This document shows positions 1-6,558 of a stretch of 35,404 nt of DNA, piece by piece; within the stretch, counting starts at the first letter, position 1; each line of letters begins with the position of its first letter. The stretch comes from Anaerolineales bacterium (GTDB lineage Bacteria; Chloroflexota; Anaerolineae; Anaerolineales; UBA11579), in the NCBI GenBank assembly GCA_024710875.1, contig JANJTX010000136.1:1-35404 (forward strand), in the 5' to 3' direction. The translations under genes and the position numbers were made by a program. The notes beneath the pieces are model-generated. The model saw only the letters and a list, made by a program, of their open reading frames with translations. It did no database searches and was not told the origin of the DNA.

Positions 1-575
1 GCGGCAGTCGCATCCAACAAACTGCGGATATACTCCACGGAGATAAACTCTATAGGCTGGGATAAACCCCGCAGCACCTCAGATTCAAACCCCTCTACAT
101 CAATTTTGCAGAAACTGGGCATTCCAAATTGTGCAATCAACAAATCCAGAGTTGTAACCTCGACTTCAATTTGATGCTCCCATCGCACCCACGAAAAAGT
201 GTGGTCTTCCTGCTGCACTCGGGCAGTCCACTCGCCGGCCAGGCTTGAAACAGTTGGGGCATTGCCACTTAGGTACATGGGCAAGCGCCCACTTTCAGCC
301 CCGGCCGCGAATGGCAACACGGTGATATTTTTCCGCCATCCATACGCCCAGCGCAAAAAGCGGGCAAACACTGGCTGGGGCTCCAGCGCAACTACCTGCG
401 CTCCCAGCCCCGCCAGCGCCCGCGTTCGGTTTCCCACATGCGCCCCAATATCAAAACACACATCCCCGGCACTCACAAATTGGTGATAGAAACCGCGCAA
501 ACGGCGTGCCTGACCCGGCACGCCGTAATACATCCCCAGAGAGCGGAGCAAGCCCCGCAGGTCAGCGGAACTCAC
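1..575 (-). CDS. FkbM family methyltransferase (3' end cut by window edge)
   Basis: A class I SAM-dependent methyltransferase of the FkbM type, which usually O-methylates a sugar or other hydroxyl group. The reading frame runs open from position 575 to the left edge, so the C-terminus is missing. The SAM-binding motif I reads FDIGAHVGNRTRAL and is followed by VVALEPQP (acidic end of strand 2); further on comes KIDVEGFE, the hallmark FkbM motif. I chose the GTG at 575 because an in-frame TAG lies just upstream (near 594-596) and the resulting N-terminus (LLRSLGMYYGVPGQARRL) resembles the family; an ATG at 533 is an alternative. No strong ribosome binding site is visible for either. It follows the small membrane protein gene by 18 bases on the same strand, so it is probably the distal gene of the pterin/phospholipid cluster. 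The substrate is unknown. Confidence 0.85.
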   Translation of the reverse strand, partial: MSSADLRGLLRSLGMYYGVPGQARRLRGFYHQFVSAGDVCFDIGAHVGNRTRALAGLGAQVVALEPQPVFARFLRWAYGWRKNITVLPFAAGAESGRLPMYLSGNAPTVSSLAGEWTARVQQEDHTFSWVRWEHQIEVEVTTLDLLIAQFGMPSFCKIDVEGFESEVLRGLSQPIEFISVEYIRSLLDATA

Positions 576-593
576 CGAGTTGTGTTCGCCGTT

Positions 594-977
594 CTAATCC
601 AGTTGCAAATGCAGGTACAACGCCACCACCAGCAACGCTTCCACGGCTTTGGTGATGTAGCCCAATGTTGCAGTATTATACGAAGGGCCATTGAAAGCAA
701 AGAACGCCACGATGGTTGCAATCGCAAAGCCCATATAGGCGAGGTGCAAAATTACACTGAAAGTGGTATAAGCCGTTGGGGACATCTGACGCTTCTCAAA
801 CTGCGCCTTAATCGCTTCCCCGGAGAGGAATGCCGCCAGCAGTACCGCCCAGCCGACACCATTAAGCGTGAACAGGGGGTCCAGTTTACCCAGGTCCGCA
901 TTCAGCACCACCGCGTGTACCACGGCGGTAAAAATCGTCATCAAGGCGATGGCAGTTCGAAGTGTTTTACGATTCAT
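594..977 (-). CDS. Small four-helix integral membrane protein
   Basis: A protein of about 127 residues with four hydrophobic stretches: near residues 8-27, 38-53, 72-94 and 104-122. It ends in a short polar tail. I do not recognise a named family and assign no function. The ATG at 977 is preferred because AGGAG lies eight bases upstream; a GTG nine bases earlier overlaps that ribosome binding site and is unlikely to be used. A promoter-like pair of hexamers (1004-1032) lies immediately upstream inside the end of the glycosyltransferase gene, so it can be expressed both from the cluster and on its own. FkbM methyltransferase follows 18 bases downstream. Its membrane nature fits a cluster that already has three other polytopic proteins. 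Confidence 0.7.
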   Translation of the reverse strand: MNRKTLRTAIALMTIFTAVVHAVVLNADLGKLDPLFTLNGVGWAVLLAAFLSGEAIKAQFEKRQMSPTAYTTFSVILHLAYMGFAIATIVAFFAFNGPSYNTATLGYITKAVEALLVVALYLHLQLD

Positions 978-996
978 CAGTCTCACTCCTGTTGGT

Positions 997-2091
997 TTAA
1001 GAAATTATAGCATCCCTGACCAATTCAGTCAGGAATTTATGGGCGCGGGTCATGCTGGTATCCCAGGCGGCAAAATTTGGATACGCTTGCAGCGCCGCCA
1101 GGCTCATGCGCAGCAACATTGCCCGATCATCTGCCAGACGGCTGATGGCTGCCGCCACCTTCAACGGGTCGGCGGTATCTACTAGAAAGCCGGTTTCGCC
1201 CGCCCGCAGGATTTCCCCGGCTGCGCCGCGCTGGCCAGCAATTCCCGGCAGCCCAAAACCCAGCCCTTCCAGATATACAATCCCGAATCCTTCGTAACTG
1301 GAAGGTACTGCCATCACATCCGCCTGCCGAAGCTCGGCTTCGACCCCGTCAGCCGGGAGCGAGCCCAGCAAGCGAACCCGCGACACCAGACCGAGGTCCT
1401 GAATTAGTTGCTGAATGCCTGTTACATAGTGTGAATCCAACCCCAGGTTTCCTACCACCCGCAGGTTGCAGCTTGAGGGCGGCAGGTGCGCCATGGCCTT
1501 TAGCAAGATATGCAGCCCTTTGCGCGGAATAACATTCCCCAGAAACAAGAGGTTCAATGCGCCCGGATGTTGGCAGCGGGCACGCACCGCGGCCGCATCC
1601 GGCGGCGCGGCCCAGCGGTTACCGGCCGGCGGACAGATGATGCTTGGCCGCCGATTCCCCGCCAGCGCGGCCACATCCTGCTGGGTCGTGGCGCTTACAC
1701 AGATCGTTGCATCGATTGAGCGCAAGTAAGCCCGTTCTACCAACCGGTAGGCTTGATGCAGCACACCCGTATGACCTTCACGAACTCGTAAGTGGTGGAC
1801 AATCGATACAATCGGGATACTCTTTCGCTTCTTCAGCCGCCGATTCAGCCAGAACAAGGAAGCATGATTCAGCTCGTCCTGCAGGAGCACATCCACAGAC
1901 AGGCTCTGCAAACGCCGCAAGAGCGCGATTGAAAAGTTATCCCCGATGTGCTGAAGATAGGTTCGCCAGGGAAGCGAAATGATTTCCACTTCTTCCCCCT
2001 GATTTTGCAGATAATCAACCAACCGTCGGTCATACATAAAGCCGCCGGAGGTGAAATCCAGGTCGCCATAGATGATCAGGCCAACCCGCAC
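997..2091 (-). CDS. Glycosyltransferase family 4 (GT-B fold)
   Basis: A 364-residue GT-B retaining glycosyltransferase that would transfer a sugar from a nucleotide donor, acting at the cytoplasmic face of the membrane or in the cytosol. The N-terminal Rossmann-like half starts MRVGLIIYGD with a glycine-rich loop (TSGGFMYD). The C-terminal donor domain begins near residue 170 (LNLLFLGNVIPRKGLHILLKA) and carries the EGFGIVYLE version of the E-x7-E donor-binding motif, preceded by PSSY. Length is normal for GT4. It starts with GTG at 2091; that G is also the last base of the TAG of the preceding pterin-synthase gene, so the two are translationally coupled. Acceptor and donor cannot be told from sequence; the context (pterin and phospholipid genes) makes a pterin or lipid-linked acceptor attractive but unproven. 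Confidence 0.9.
   Translation of the reverse strand: MRVGLIIYGDLDFTSGGFMYDRRLVDYLQNQGEEVEIISLPWRTYLQHIGDNFSIALLRRLQSLSVDVLLQDELNHASLFWLNRRLKKRKSIPIVSIVHHLRVREGHTGVLHQAYRLVERAYLRSIDATICVSATTQQDVAALAGNRRPSIICPPAGNRWAAPPDAAAVRARCQHPGALNLLFLGNVIPRKGLHILLKAMAHLPPSSCNLRVVGNLGLDSHYVTGIQQLIQDLGLVSRVRLLGSLPADGVEAELRQADVMAVPSSYEGFGIVYLEGLGFGLPGIAGQRGAAGEILRAGETGFLVDTADPLKVAAAISRLADDRAMLLRMSLAALQAYPNFAAWDTSMTRAHKFLTELVRDAIIS
1004..1032 (-). promoter_or_regulatory. Putative internal promoter for membrane protein and FkbM genes
   Basis: On the minus strand a CTGACT (4/6 match to TTGACA, 1027-1032) is separated by 17 bases from a perfect TATAAT (1004-1009). The start codon at 977 lies about 27 bases beyond the -10. 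The -35 overlaps an inverted repeat CTGAC-7-GTCAG. The elements lie partly inside the 3' end of the glycosyltransferase gene. Prediction from hexamers only. Confidence 0.45.
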
Positions 2092-2468
2092 TAGACTCTC
2101 ATTTCATAGCTGGCCCATGCAATTTCATTTTCCCAAATCTGCACCCGCACCACTTCGAGCGTCTTGGCCTTGATGCCCTCGTACATTTTCTCGCAAAAAA
2201 TGCGCGCAAAATGCTCAATGGATGGATTCAACCCGGAGAATTCCGCCAGATTGTTCAGCATTTGATCCCGATAGCGCTCCACCAACCCATCCAGACTTGC
2301 CTCAATATCTACGATATCCACAAGGTAGCCGTGTTGGTCCAGGTTGTTCCCCATGAGCTGTACTTCTACAGAGTAGTGATGTGAATGTGGCAAATTTTCC
2401 CGCCCCCAATCCCCACCTATCAAAAAATGCTGGGCAACAAAATCGCGTTTAACAGCAACCGTATACAT
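2091..2468 (-). CDS. 6-pyruvoyl-tetrahydropterin synthase / QueD family protein, Cys-to-Glu variant
   Basis: A 125-residue T-fold enzyme of the PTPS/6-carboxytetrahydropterin synthase family, acting on dihydroneopterin triphosphate or a related pterin. The zinc triad is visible: His14 (DFVAQHFL), His28 and His30 (PHSHHY). The later motifs PSIEHFAR and WENE (pterin-anchoring Glu) are present. The position four residues before the second zinc His, which is the catalytic Cys in QueD, is Glu24 here. Replacement of that Cys by Glu is the mark of PTPS-III enzymes, which make 6-hydroxymethyl-dihydropterin and bypass FolB; I infer a similar shift but HSH instead of HGH makes this a divergent member. 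The ATG at 2468 has GGAG eight bases upstream; the GTG at 2477 overlaps that site and is rejected. It is coupled to the GT4 gene by a one-base stop/start overlap. Confidence 0.87.
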   Translation of the reverse strand: MYTVAVKRDFVAQHFLIGGDWGRENLPHSHHYSVEVQLMGNNLDQHGYLVDIVDIEASLDGLVERYRDQMLNNLAEFSGLNPSIEHFARIFCEKMYEGIKAKTLEVVRVQIWENEIAWASYEMRV

Positions 2469-2557
2469 CAGGTTCACTCCAGAAAGTAGATCGCGGAAGC
2501 CACAAGCCGGTCAAGGATTGCCCGCGTCCGGGATGGTGCTAATCTTACATTTACCTG

Positions 2558-2586
2558 CTGGCCTGCAGTCCCCCGAGAGAGGCCAG
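2558..2586 (-). other. Inverted repeat after the DUF420 gene
   Basis: CTGGCCT (2558-2564) and AGGCCAG (2580-2586) form a 7-bp stem with a 15-base loop, just past the stop codon of the DUF420 gene (2593). No T-run follows on the minus strand, so it is not a typical intrinsic terminator; it may be an mRNA-processing or attenuating hairpin. A weak TTGACC hexamer lies between it and the pterin-synthase start. Confidence 0.35.
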
Positions 2587-2592
2587 TAGGGA

Positions 2593-3075
2593 CTAAAAGA
2601 CCGGCGGGTTGCTCACAGTTACAAACCAGGTGACATACACCCACACGCCCAATAAAGTGGACAGAATATATAGTCCATAGGCTGTGCGCATATAGGGTTT
2701 GTACTTGTTGAATCGCAACGCCTGCGGTACCAGGTTGTGGCCCCGCAACACCACGTAGTTCCCAAACACAAACGCAAAGAACCCGACGGTGGCGTGGATG
2801 GTGGTCACATAGTAAAAAACCGATTCGCGCGGGCCGCCAGCATCTCGCACAATAAAATCGCGGTACGGGAGAATCATCAGCCACAAGACCAAAATGATGT
2901 TCAATACTGCTCCCGCCGTCTGCACCCATTTATGGGCATCGTACTTTTCGCGGCGCGCCAGCCAGAAACCCACGGTAAACATGGCCGCCACCAGCAAACT
3001 CAGGACCAGTGTCATATCGGCCGCGAAATTTGCGTTCGTCCCCAGGAATCCTTCAGCATGCAATAGATCAATCAT
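2593..3075 (-). CDS. DUF420 family membrane protein
   Basis: A 160-residue integral membrane protein with four hydrophobic segments: near residues 17-37, 50-67, 86-107 and 130-152. Two histidines, in DAHKWVQTAG and in TIHATVGFFAFVFGNYV, sit in or next to membrane helices and are typical of DUF420 proteins. Members of this family are often found near cytochrome oxidase assembly genes, but no such gene is visible here. The ATG at 3075 has AAGGAG at seven bases; the upstream GTG at 3081 is too close to that site. The dehydrogenase gene precedes it by about 60 bases and the pterin-synthase gene follows after about 125 bases, on the same strand. The role in this cluster is unknown; conserved histidines could bind haem or metal. 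Confidence 0.8.
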   Translation of the reverse strand: MIDLLHAEGFLGTNANFAADMTLVLSLLVAAMFTVGFWLARREKYDAHKWVQTAGAVLNIILVLWLMILPYRDFIVRDAGGPRESVFYYVTTIHATVGFFAFVFGNYVVLRGHNLVPQALRFNKYKPYMRTAYGLYILSTLLGVWVYVTWFVTVSNPPVF

Positions 3076-3134
3076 GTTCACTCTCCTTCATGTTCCTCCG
3101 GTTGTACCACGCACTCAAAATTCGCGCTTCTAAT

Positions 3135-4178
3135 TCAAGCCCCCGCTTGCGGATACTCAAACACCACCTGCAATACGGCCCCCGGGTCGGTATCCAGCAA
3201 CGCGTAAGCCCGCTCGGCTTGCCCCAACTCAAAGCGGTGGGTAATCAGCCGGCTCGGGCGCAGTTTTCGTATCCAACGCCACACCTCTTCAAAGCGTCGG
3301 CTCTTGTTCCATCTTCCGCGGTGCTCGGGCGCAATCGTACTTACCTGGCTGCTAACAATCTGGATGCGCTGACGGTGGAAACGCCCGCCCAAATCCAGGC
3401 TGGCTTGGCGCTTTCCATACCAGGAGCCAACCACCACCCGGCCGTGAAATCCGGCCAAATCCAATGCCAGGTTGAGCGCCGCCGGTGACCCCGAAAGCTC
3501 AAACACCAGGTCCGCTCCCTGATAATGCTCTCCTGCCAGGGTTGCCTTTGCGTGCGCAATCGCTTCATCATCACCCGGGTCGCAACACCAGGTCGCCCCG
3601 GCTGCCCGGCCAGCCTCGCGGCGCTGGGCCAGGCGGTCAAACACCACCAGTTTCTCCAGCGGGAATTCCGCCAAAAGGGCGGTGGTGAGCAGACCCACTA
3701 CCCCCAGCCCCAGGACGGCCACCTGTCCACCCAGGCTTGGGGCGCCGTCCAAAACCAGGTTAACCGCCGTTTCCGTGTTCGCCAGAAAAATCGCGTCCTC
3801 GGGCGAGATGTCCTCCGGTACCGGCAGCAAATCCTCAACCGCCACCAGAAAATGGCTGCTGTGCGGCACAAACGCGAAAGCCCGCCGCCCCAGCAACTCT
3901 GGCGATACATCTGCCCCTACTGCCAGCACCCGCCCCACACTGCAATACCCATAGCGCAGAGGGTAGTCTAGCGAACGACTCACGCGATCTATCGTTTCGT
4001 CACCAGGTGTCTCTGACATTTGATTGGTATAGATCAGCAATTCACTACCGGCGCTAATCCCGCTGCATTCCGTTGCCAGCAGCGCCATACCTGGCCCCGG
4101 CGGCCCGAGTTCCTCCCGCCGAACCTCCACCTGCCGCTCACCCACAAAATACAAGGTTTCTGCCGTCTGGCCACTCAT
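3135..4178 (-). CDS. Zinc-type alcohol dehydrogenase-like protein, BchC-like, altered zinc site
   Basis: A 347-residue medium-chain dehydrogenase/reductase that should oxidise or reduce an alcohol/aldehyde with NAD(P). The N-terminal catalytic domain has CSGISAGSE (Cys38), the counterpart of the first zinc ligand. The usual GHE motif is replaced by Gly77-Tyr78-Cys79 in RYGYCSVGRV, so two normal catalytic-site residues are missing. The nucleotide-binding domain has VAVLGLGVVGLLT (GxGxxG) followed by an acidic residue in VVFDR, which favours NAD(H). The SGIS(A/T)G(S/T)E and GY-SVGRV pattern recalls BchC (hydroxyethyl-bacteriochlorophyllide dehydrogenase), but nothing else here points to chlorophyll synthesis. 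The start ATG overlaps the stop of the RibD-type reductase gene as ATGA, so expression is coupled. I infer a dedicated redox step of the same pathway. Confidence 0.85.
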   Translation of the reverse strand: MSGQTAETLYFVGERQVEVRREELGPPGPGMALLATECSGISAGSELLIYTNQMSETPGDETIDRVSRSLDYPLRYGYCSVGRVLAVGADVSPELLGRRAFAFVPHSSHFLVAVEDLLPVPEDISPEDAIFLANTETAVNLVLDGAPSLGGQVAVLGLGVVGLLTTALLAEFPLEKLVVFDRLAQRREAGRAAGATWCCDPGDDEAIAHAKATLAGEHYQGADLVFELSGSPAALNLALDLAGFHGRVVVGSWYGKRQASLDLGGRFHRQRIQIVSSQVSTIAPEHRGRWNKSRRFEEVWRWIRKLRPSRLITHRFELGQAERAYALLDTDPGAVLQVVFEYPQAGA

Positions 4179-4861
4179 TGCGTCAATCGCCCCCAGGCCA
4201 CCAAGTCAGCGCCGTAATGCGCCCAGACCATGTCTACCACCCGCGTCGGGCGGGTGGGCGTCGTCTGTACCTCCAGCCCGCGCAACCCCCCCAACAACAA
4301 TGGCGCAATGGTCAACACCAGCACATCGGCCAGACCCTGACTCAAAAAGGCGGTTATCACTTCTGCCCCCCCTTCCACCATCACAGACTCAATCCCGCGC
4401 TGGTGCAAGGCTTGTAAAGTTGCTGGCAGGCTTACCCGGCCATCCTTCTCCAGTGCAACTTGCACCAGCGCGCCCGCCCGCGCCGCTAGGTCCCGGTTTT
4501 CAGCCTGCAACCCACATACGAACCACGGCAATTTCGGGTGGTCAAAAATCTTCCCAGCCGAGCGGGCCTGCAACCTGCTATCCAGCACAACTGGCTGGGG
4601 CTGGGAGCCTTCCACAAGGCGCACCGTAAGGCGCGGATCGTCTGCTTCCAATGTCCCGCGTCCAATAAGAATTGCGCTATGCCAGGCCCGCAGTTCATGA
4701 GTCACGCGCATCGATTCAGGGCTGCTGATTGACAGAGGCTCACCGCGCGCCCGGGCAATTGAGCCGTCCAGAGACTGGGCATAGCTCAAAGTCACAAACG
4801 GGCGGCTCACCAAAGCCGCCCGCTGTTTCTCAGCTGTCAGAAATTCAATCGGTGTTGACAT
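4175..4861 (-). CDS. RibD C-terminal-type reductase (dihydrofolate reductase fold)
   Basis: A 228-residue standalone reductase domain like the C-terminal half of RibD, which reduces the ribose of 2,5-diamino-6-ribosylamino-pyrimidinone 5'-phosphate (or its deaminated form) to ribityl with NADPH. Visible motifs: PFVTLSYAQSLDGSIA at residues 21-36, ILIGRGTLEADDPRLT in the middle, and VMVEGGAEVITAFL near the C-terminal third, all classical for the family. There is no N-terminal deaminase domain (no zinc HAE/CxxC motif). Its ATG at 4861 lies inside the 3' end of the GTP cyclohydrolase II gene (17-base overlap) and its TGA overlaps the start of the dehydrogenase gene. Because cyclohydrolase II makes the substrate of this enzyme, the two genes define the first two chemical steps of the cluster. 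Confidence 0.9.
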   Translation of the reverse strand: MSTPIEFLTAEKQRAALVSRPFVTLSYAQSLDGSIARARGEPLSISSPESMRVTHELRAWHSAILIGRGTLEADDPRLTVRLVEGSQPQPVVLDSRLQARSAGKIFDHPKLPWFVCGLQAENRDLAARAGALVQVALEKDGRVSLPATLQALHQRGIESVMVEGGAEVITAFLSQGLADVLVLTIAPLLLGGLRGLEVQTTPTRPTRVVDMVWAHYGADLVAWGRLTQ

Positions 4862-5522
4862 CCGCTGCGTCGGGTTCGTCCTTTAGTTCGGGCAAGTTCA
4901 GCAGGTGGTTCATTCGCTCAACCTTTGTGTGGAGGTAACGAGCGTTATTTTCATTTACCGTGGGTGTCAGCGGCACTCGGTCAACCACATCCACCCCCAA
5001 TGAAATCAGGCGGTTGATCTTGGACGGATTGTTGGTCAGCAAGCGAATGGATTTCAACTCCAGGCAACCCAGCATAGCCGCACACACAGAATAATCGCGA
5101 CTATCTGCCTGATGACCGAGTATCAGGTTCGCGTCGACCGTGTCATACCCCTGGTCCTGCAAATTGTAGGCCCGCAGTTTCTCCAGCAAGCCAATTCCGC
5201 GCCCTTCCTGACGCAGGTATAGCAATACCCCCTGACCCTCGGCCGCAATTTGAGCCAGTGCCTGCTGTAATTGTTCACCACAATCGCACCGTTGTGAACC
5301 AAGCAAGTCACCGGTCAAACACTCGCTATGCACTCGCGTGAGCACCTGTTCCTGCCCGGCCACCTCGCCCATCACTAAGGCCAGGTGGTCTTTGTCATCA
5401 CGGTTATTGCTGAATAACACCAGAGCAAACTCGCCCAGTGCAGTTGGCAAGCGCGTCCGGACCACCTCTTCAACATGTACCAATCTCTCATCCTGTTTAT
5501 TATTAGTCACAATTGCCCTCAT
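4845..5522 (-). CDS. ribA: GTP cyclohydrolase II (standalone)
   Basis: A 225-residue enzyme that opens the imidazole ring of GTP, releasing formate and pyrophosphate and giving 2,5-diamino-6-ribosylamino-pyrimidinone 5'-phosphate. The zinc cysteines are at C68, C79 and C81 in HSECLTGDLLGSQRCDCG. RQEGRGIGL, QDQGYDTVDAN and RLLTNNPSKI match the catalytic and GTP-binding segments of the Escherichia coli enzyme. The DHBP-synthase domain often fused in bacteria is absent. An acidic C-terminal tail of about 15 residues is extra. No ribosome binding site precedes the ATG at 5522; a promoter with its -10 only eight bases from the ATG (5531-5559) suggests a leaderless message. No room for an FMN riboswitch exists in the 55-base gap. 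The neighbours argue for a specialised pathway more than for housekeeping riboflavin synthesis. Confidence 0.93.
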   Translation of the reverse strand: MRAIVTNNKQDERLVHVEEVVRTRLPTALGEFALVLFSNNRDDKDHLALVMGEVAGQEQVLTRVHSECLTGDLLGSQRCDCGEQLQQALAQIAAEGQGVLLYLRQEGRGIGLLEKLRAYNLQDQGYDTVDANLILGHQADSRDYSVCAAMLGCLELKSIRLLTNNPSKINRLISLGVDVVDRVPLTPTVNENNARYLHTKVERMNHLLNLPELKDEPDAADVNTD

Positions 5523-5530
5523 GCACCAAT

Positions 5531-5559
5531 AGAATAATGTCTAATCTTAGCATATCCAA
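5531..5559 (-). promoter_or_regulatory. Putative promoter giving leaderless ribA transcript
   Basis: On the minus strand TTGGAT (5554-5559), a 17-base spacer and TATTCT (5531-5536) precede the ribA ATG by eight bases, and no Shine-Dalgarno sequence is present. The -35 is weak (3/6). It would give ribA and downstream genes an expression unit separate from the membrane genes upstream. Confidence 0.35.
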
Positions 5560-5577
5560 CCCGCGGGTCGGCCAAAT

Positions 5578-6558
5578 CTAGCGAATGAATACCCGCCCCA
5601 AAGCTAACCCTATCAAGCCAAACAACACATCCCTACCGCGAATGAACAGGCTCACCGCCAGCCCCGTTTCTACCCCATACCCCAGCGCCTGAAAGGCCAG
5701 CGCCTGGCTGCCTTCCAGTGCCCCCAGGGCGCCGGGCAGCGGCGTGAGCAGCGCCAGACGGGCAGCAGTCATGGCGGCTATCACACCGGTCGCCCCGGGG
5801 GCCAGCCCCAGCGCGGCGAGCAACAGCCCGAACTCAAGAATCATCGCCACCCAAGTCAGGCCAGCCACACCCACGGCCCCGAGCACTGTGCGCGGGTGAG
5901 CGTGCCAAAAGTCGCCCATTTGTTTTTCAGCCAGCAAGATATGCTCCGCAAATCTGCCAAGCCGAGCCAAGAATGGCATCCGCTCCACCAGGCCAGCTAC
6001 CAACTGTCCAATTGGAGTGCGGCCCCGCCCAAGCAGTAGTAAATAGATTACCGGCGCGGCCAGCGCCAGCACAACTGCACCGGCGGCGCCCCAGCCCAGC
6101 TGCGAACCAAATACACCACTTGCCACCACTACCAGCAAACCCACTCCCAAAAACGAGAAGTTCACCGCCAGTTCAATTAACTTATCCAGCGCAACACTCG
6201 CCACCGCCGCGGAAATTGGTGCGCCATGATGGCGGTGAAGAGCGTAGACCTGCAGCGGCTCTCCCCCAAAATGTGGGCCGGGAGTAAAGTAGCTCACCCC
6301 AAACGCCGCCAACCGATAACGGAAGGCCTCCCAGACCGAAAGTTCCAAACCCAGCGCGTGTACCACCAGCCACCAGCGCAAACCAAACAAAAACAGAATT
6401 GCGGTGTTGAGTGCCAGCAAAAACGTCAATCGCCCGCCTTCCAGGCGGCTGGCCACCTCCCGAAATGCCGCCCAGTCCACCGACTGGACTGCCAGGGCCA
6501 GCAACGCCAGAGCGACCAGCCAGACAACAGCGATCCAAAATTGCCGCCCCGTCTTCAT
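5578..6558 (-). CDS. LPG-synthase-TM / UPF0104 flippase-like membrane protein
   Basis: A 326-residue polytopic membrane protein of the lysylphosphatidylglycerol-synthase transmembrane-region family (flippase-like domain). Family members move or help move lipids or glycolipids across the membrane. The signature appears near residues 90-130 as SYFTPGPHFGGEPLQVYAL followed by HRHHGAPISAAVASVALDKLIE. About eight hydrophobic helices are visible, and a second FTPG-like segment, LLTPLPGALGALEGSQ, lies near the C-terminus. There is no soluble aminoacyltransferase domain, so it is not a full MprF. The ATG at 6558 overlaps the TGA of the CDP-alcohol phosphatidyltransferase gene as ATGA. With that partner, a lipid product made at the cytoplasmic face and moved outward is a reasonable inference. 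Confidence 0.87.
   Translation of the reverse strand: MKTGRQFWIAVVWLVALALLALAVQSVDWAAFREVASRLEGGRLTFLLALNTAILFLFGLRWWLVVHALGLELSVWEAFRYRLAAFGVSYFTPGPHFGGEPLQVYALHRHHGAPISAAVASVALDKLIELAVNFSFLGVGLLVVVASGVFGSQLGWGAAGAVVLALAAPVIYLLLLGRGRTPIGQLVAGLVERMPFLARLGRFAEHILLAEKQMGDFWHAHPRTVLGAVGVAGLTWVAMILEFGLLLAALGLAPGATGVIAAMTAARLALLTPLPGALGALEGSQALAFQALGYGVETGLAVSLFIRGRDVLFGLIGLALGRVFIR

Noticed and set aside
2474-2929. Minus-strand open frame overlapping the DUF420 gene
   Set aside because: It is out of frame with the clear four-helix DUF420 protein and has no family pattern; its end touching the pterin-synthase start is chance.
3135-4178. Bacteriochlorophyll gene bchC
   Set aside because: Motifs are similar, but there are no other pigment genes and the operon context is pterin/phospholipid-like.
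4175-5522. Reading ribA and the RibD-like gene as a riboflavin operon
   Set aside because: No DHBP synthase, lumazine synthase, riboflavin synthase, RibD deaminase or FMN riboswitch is present, and the coupled neighbours are unrelated to riboflavin.
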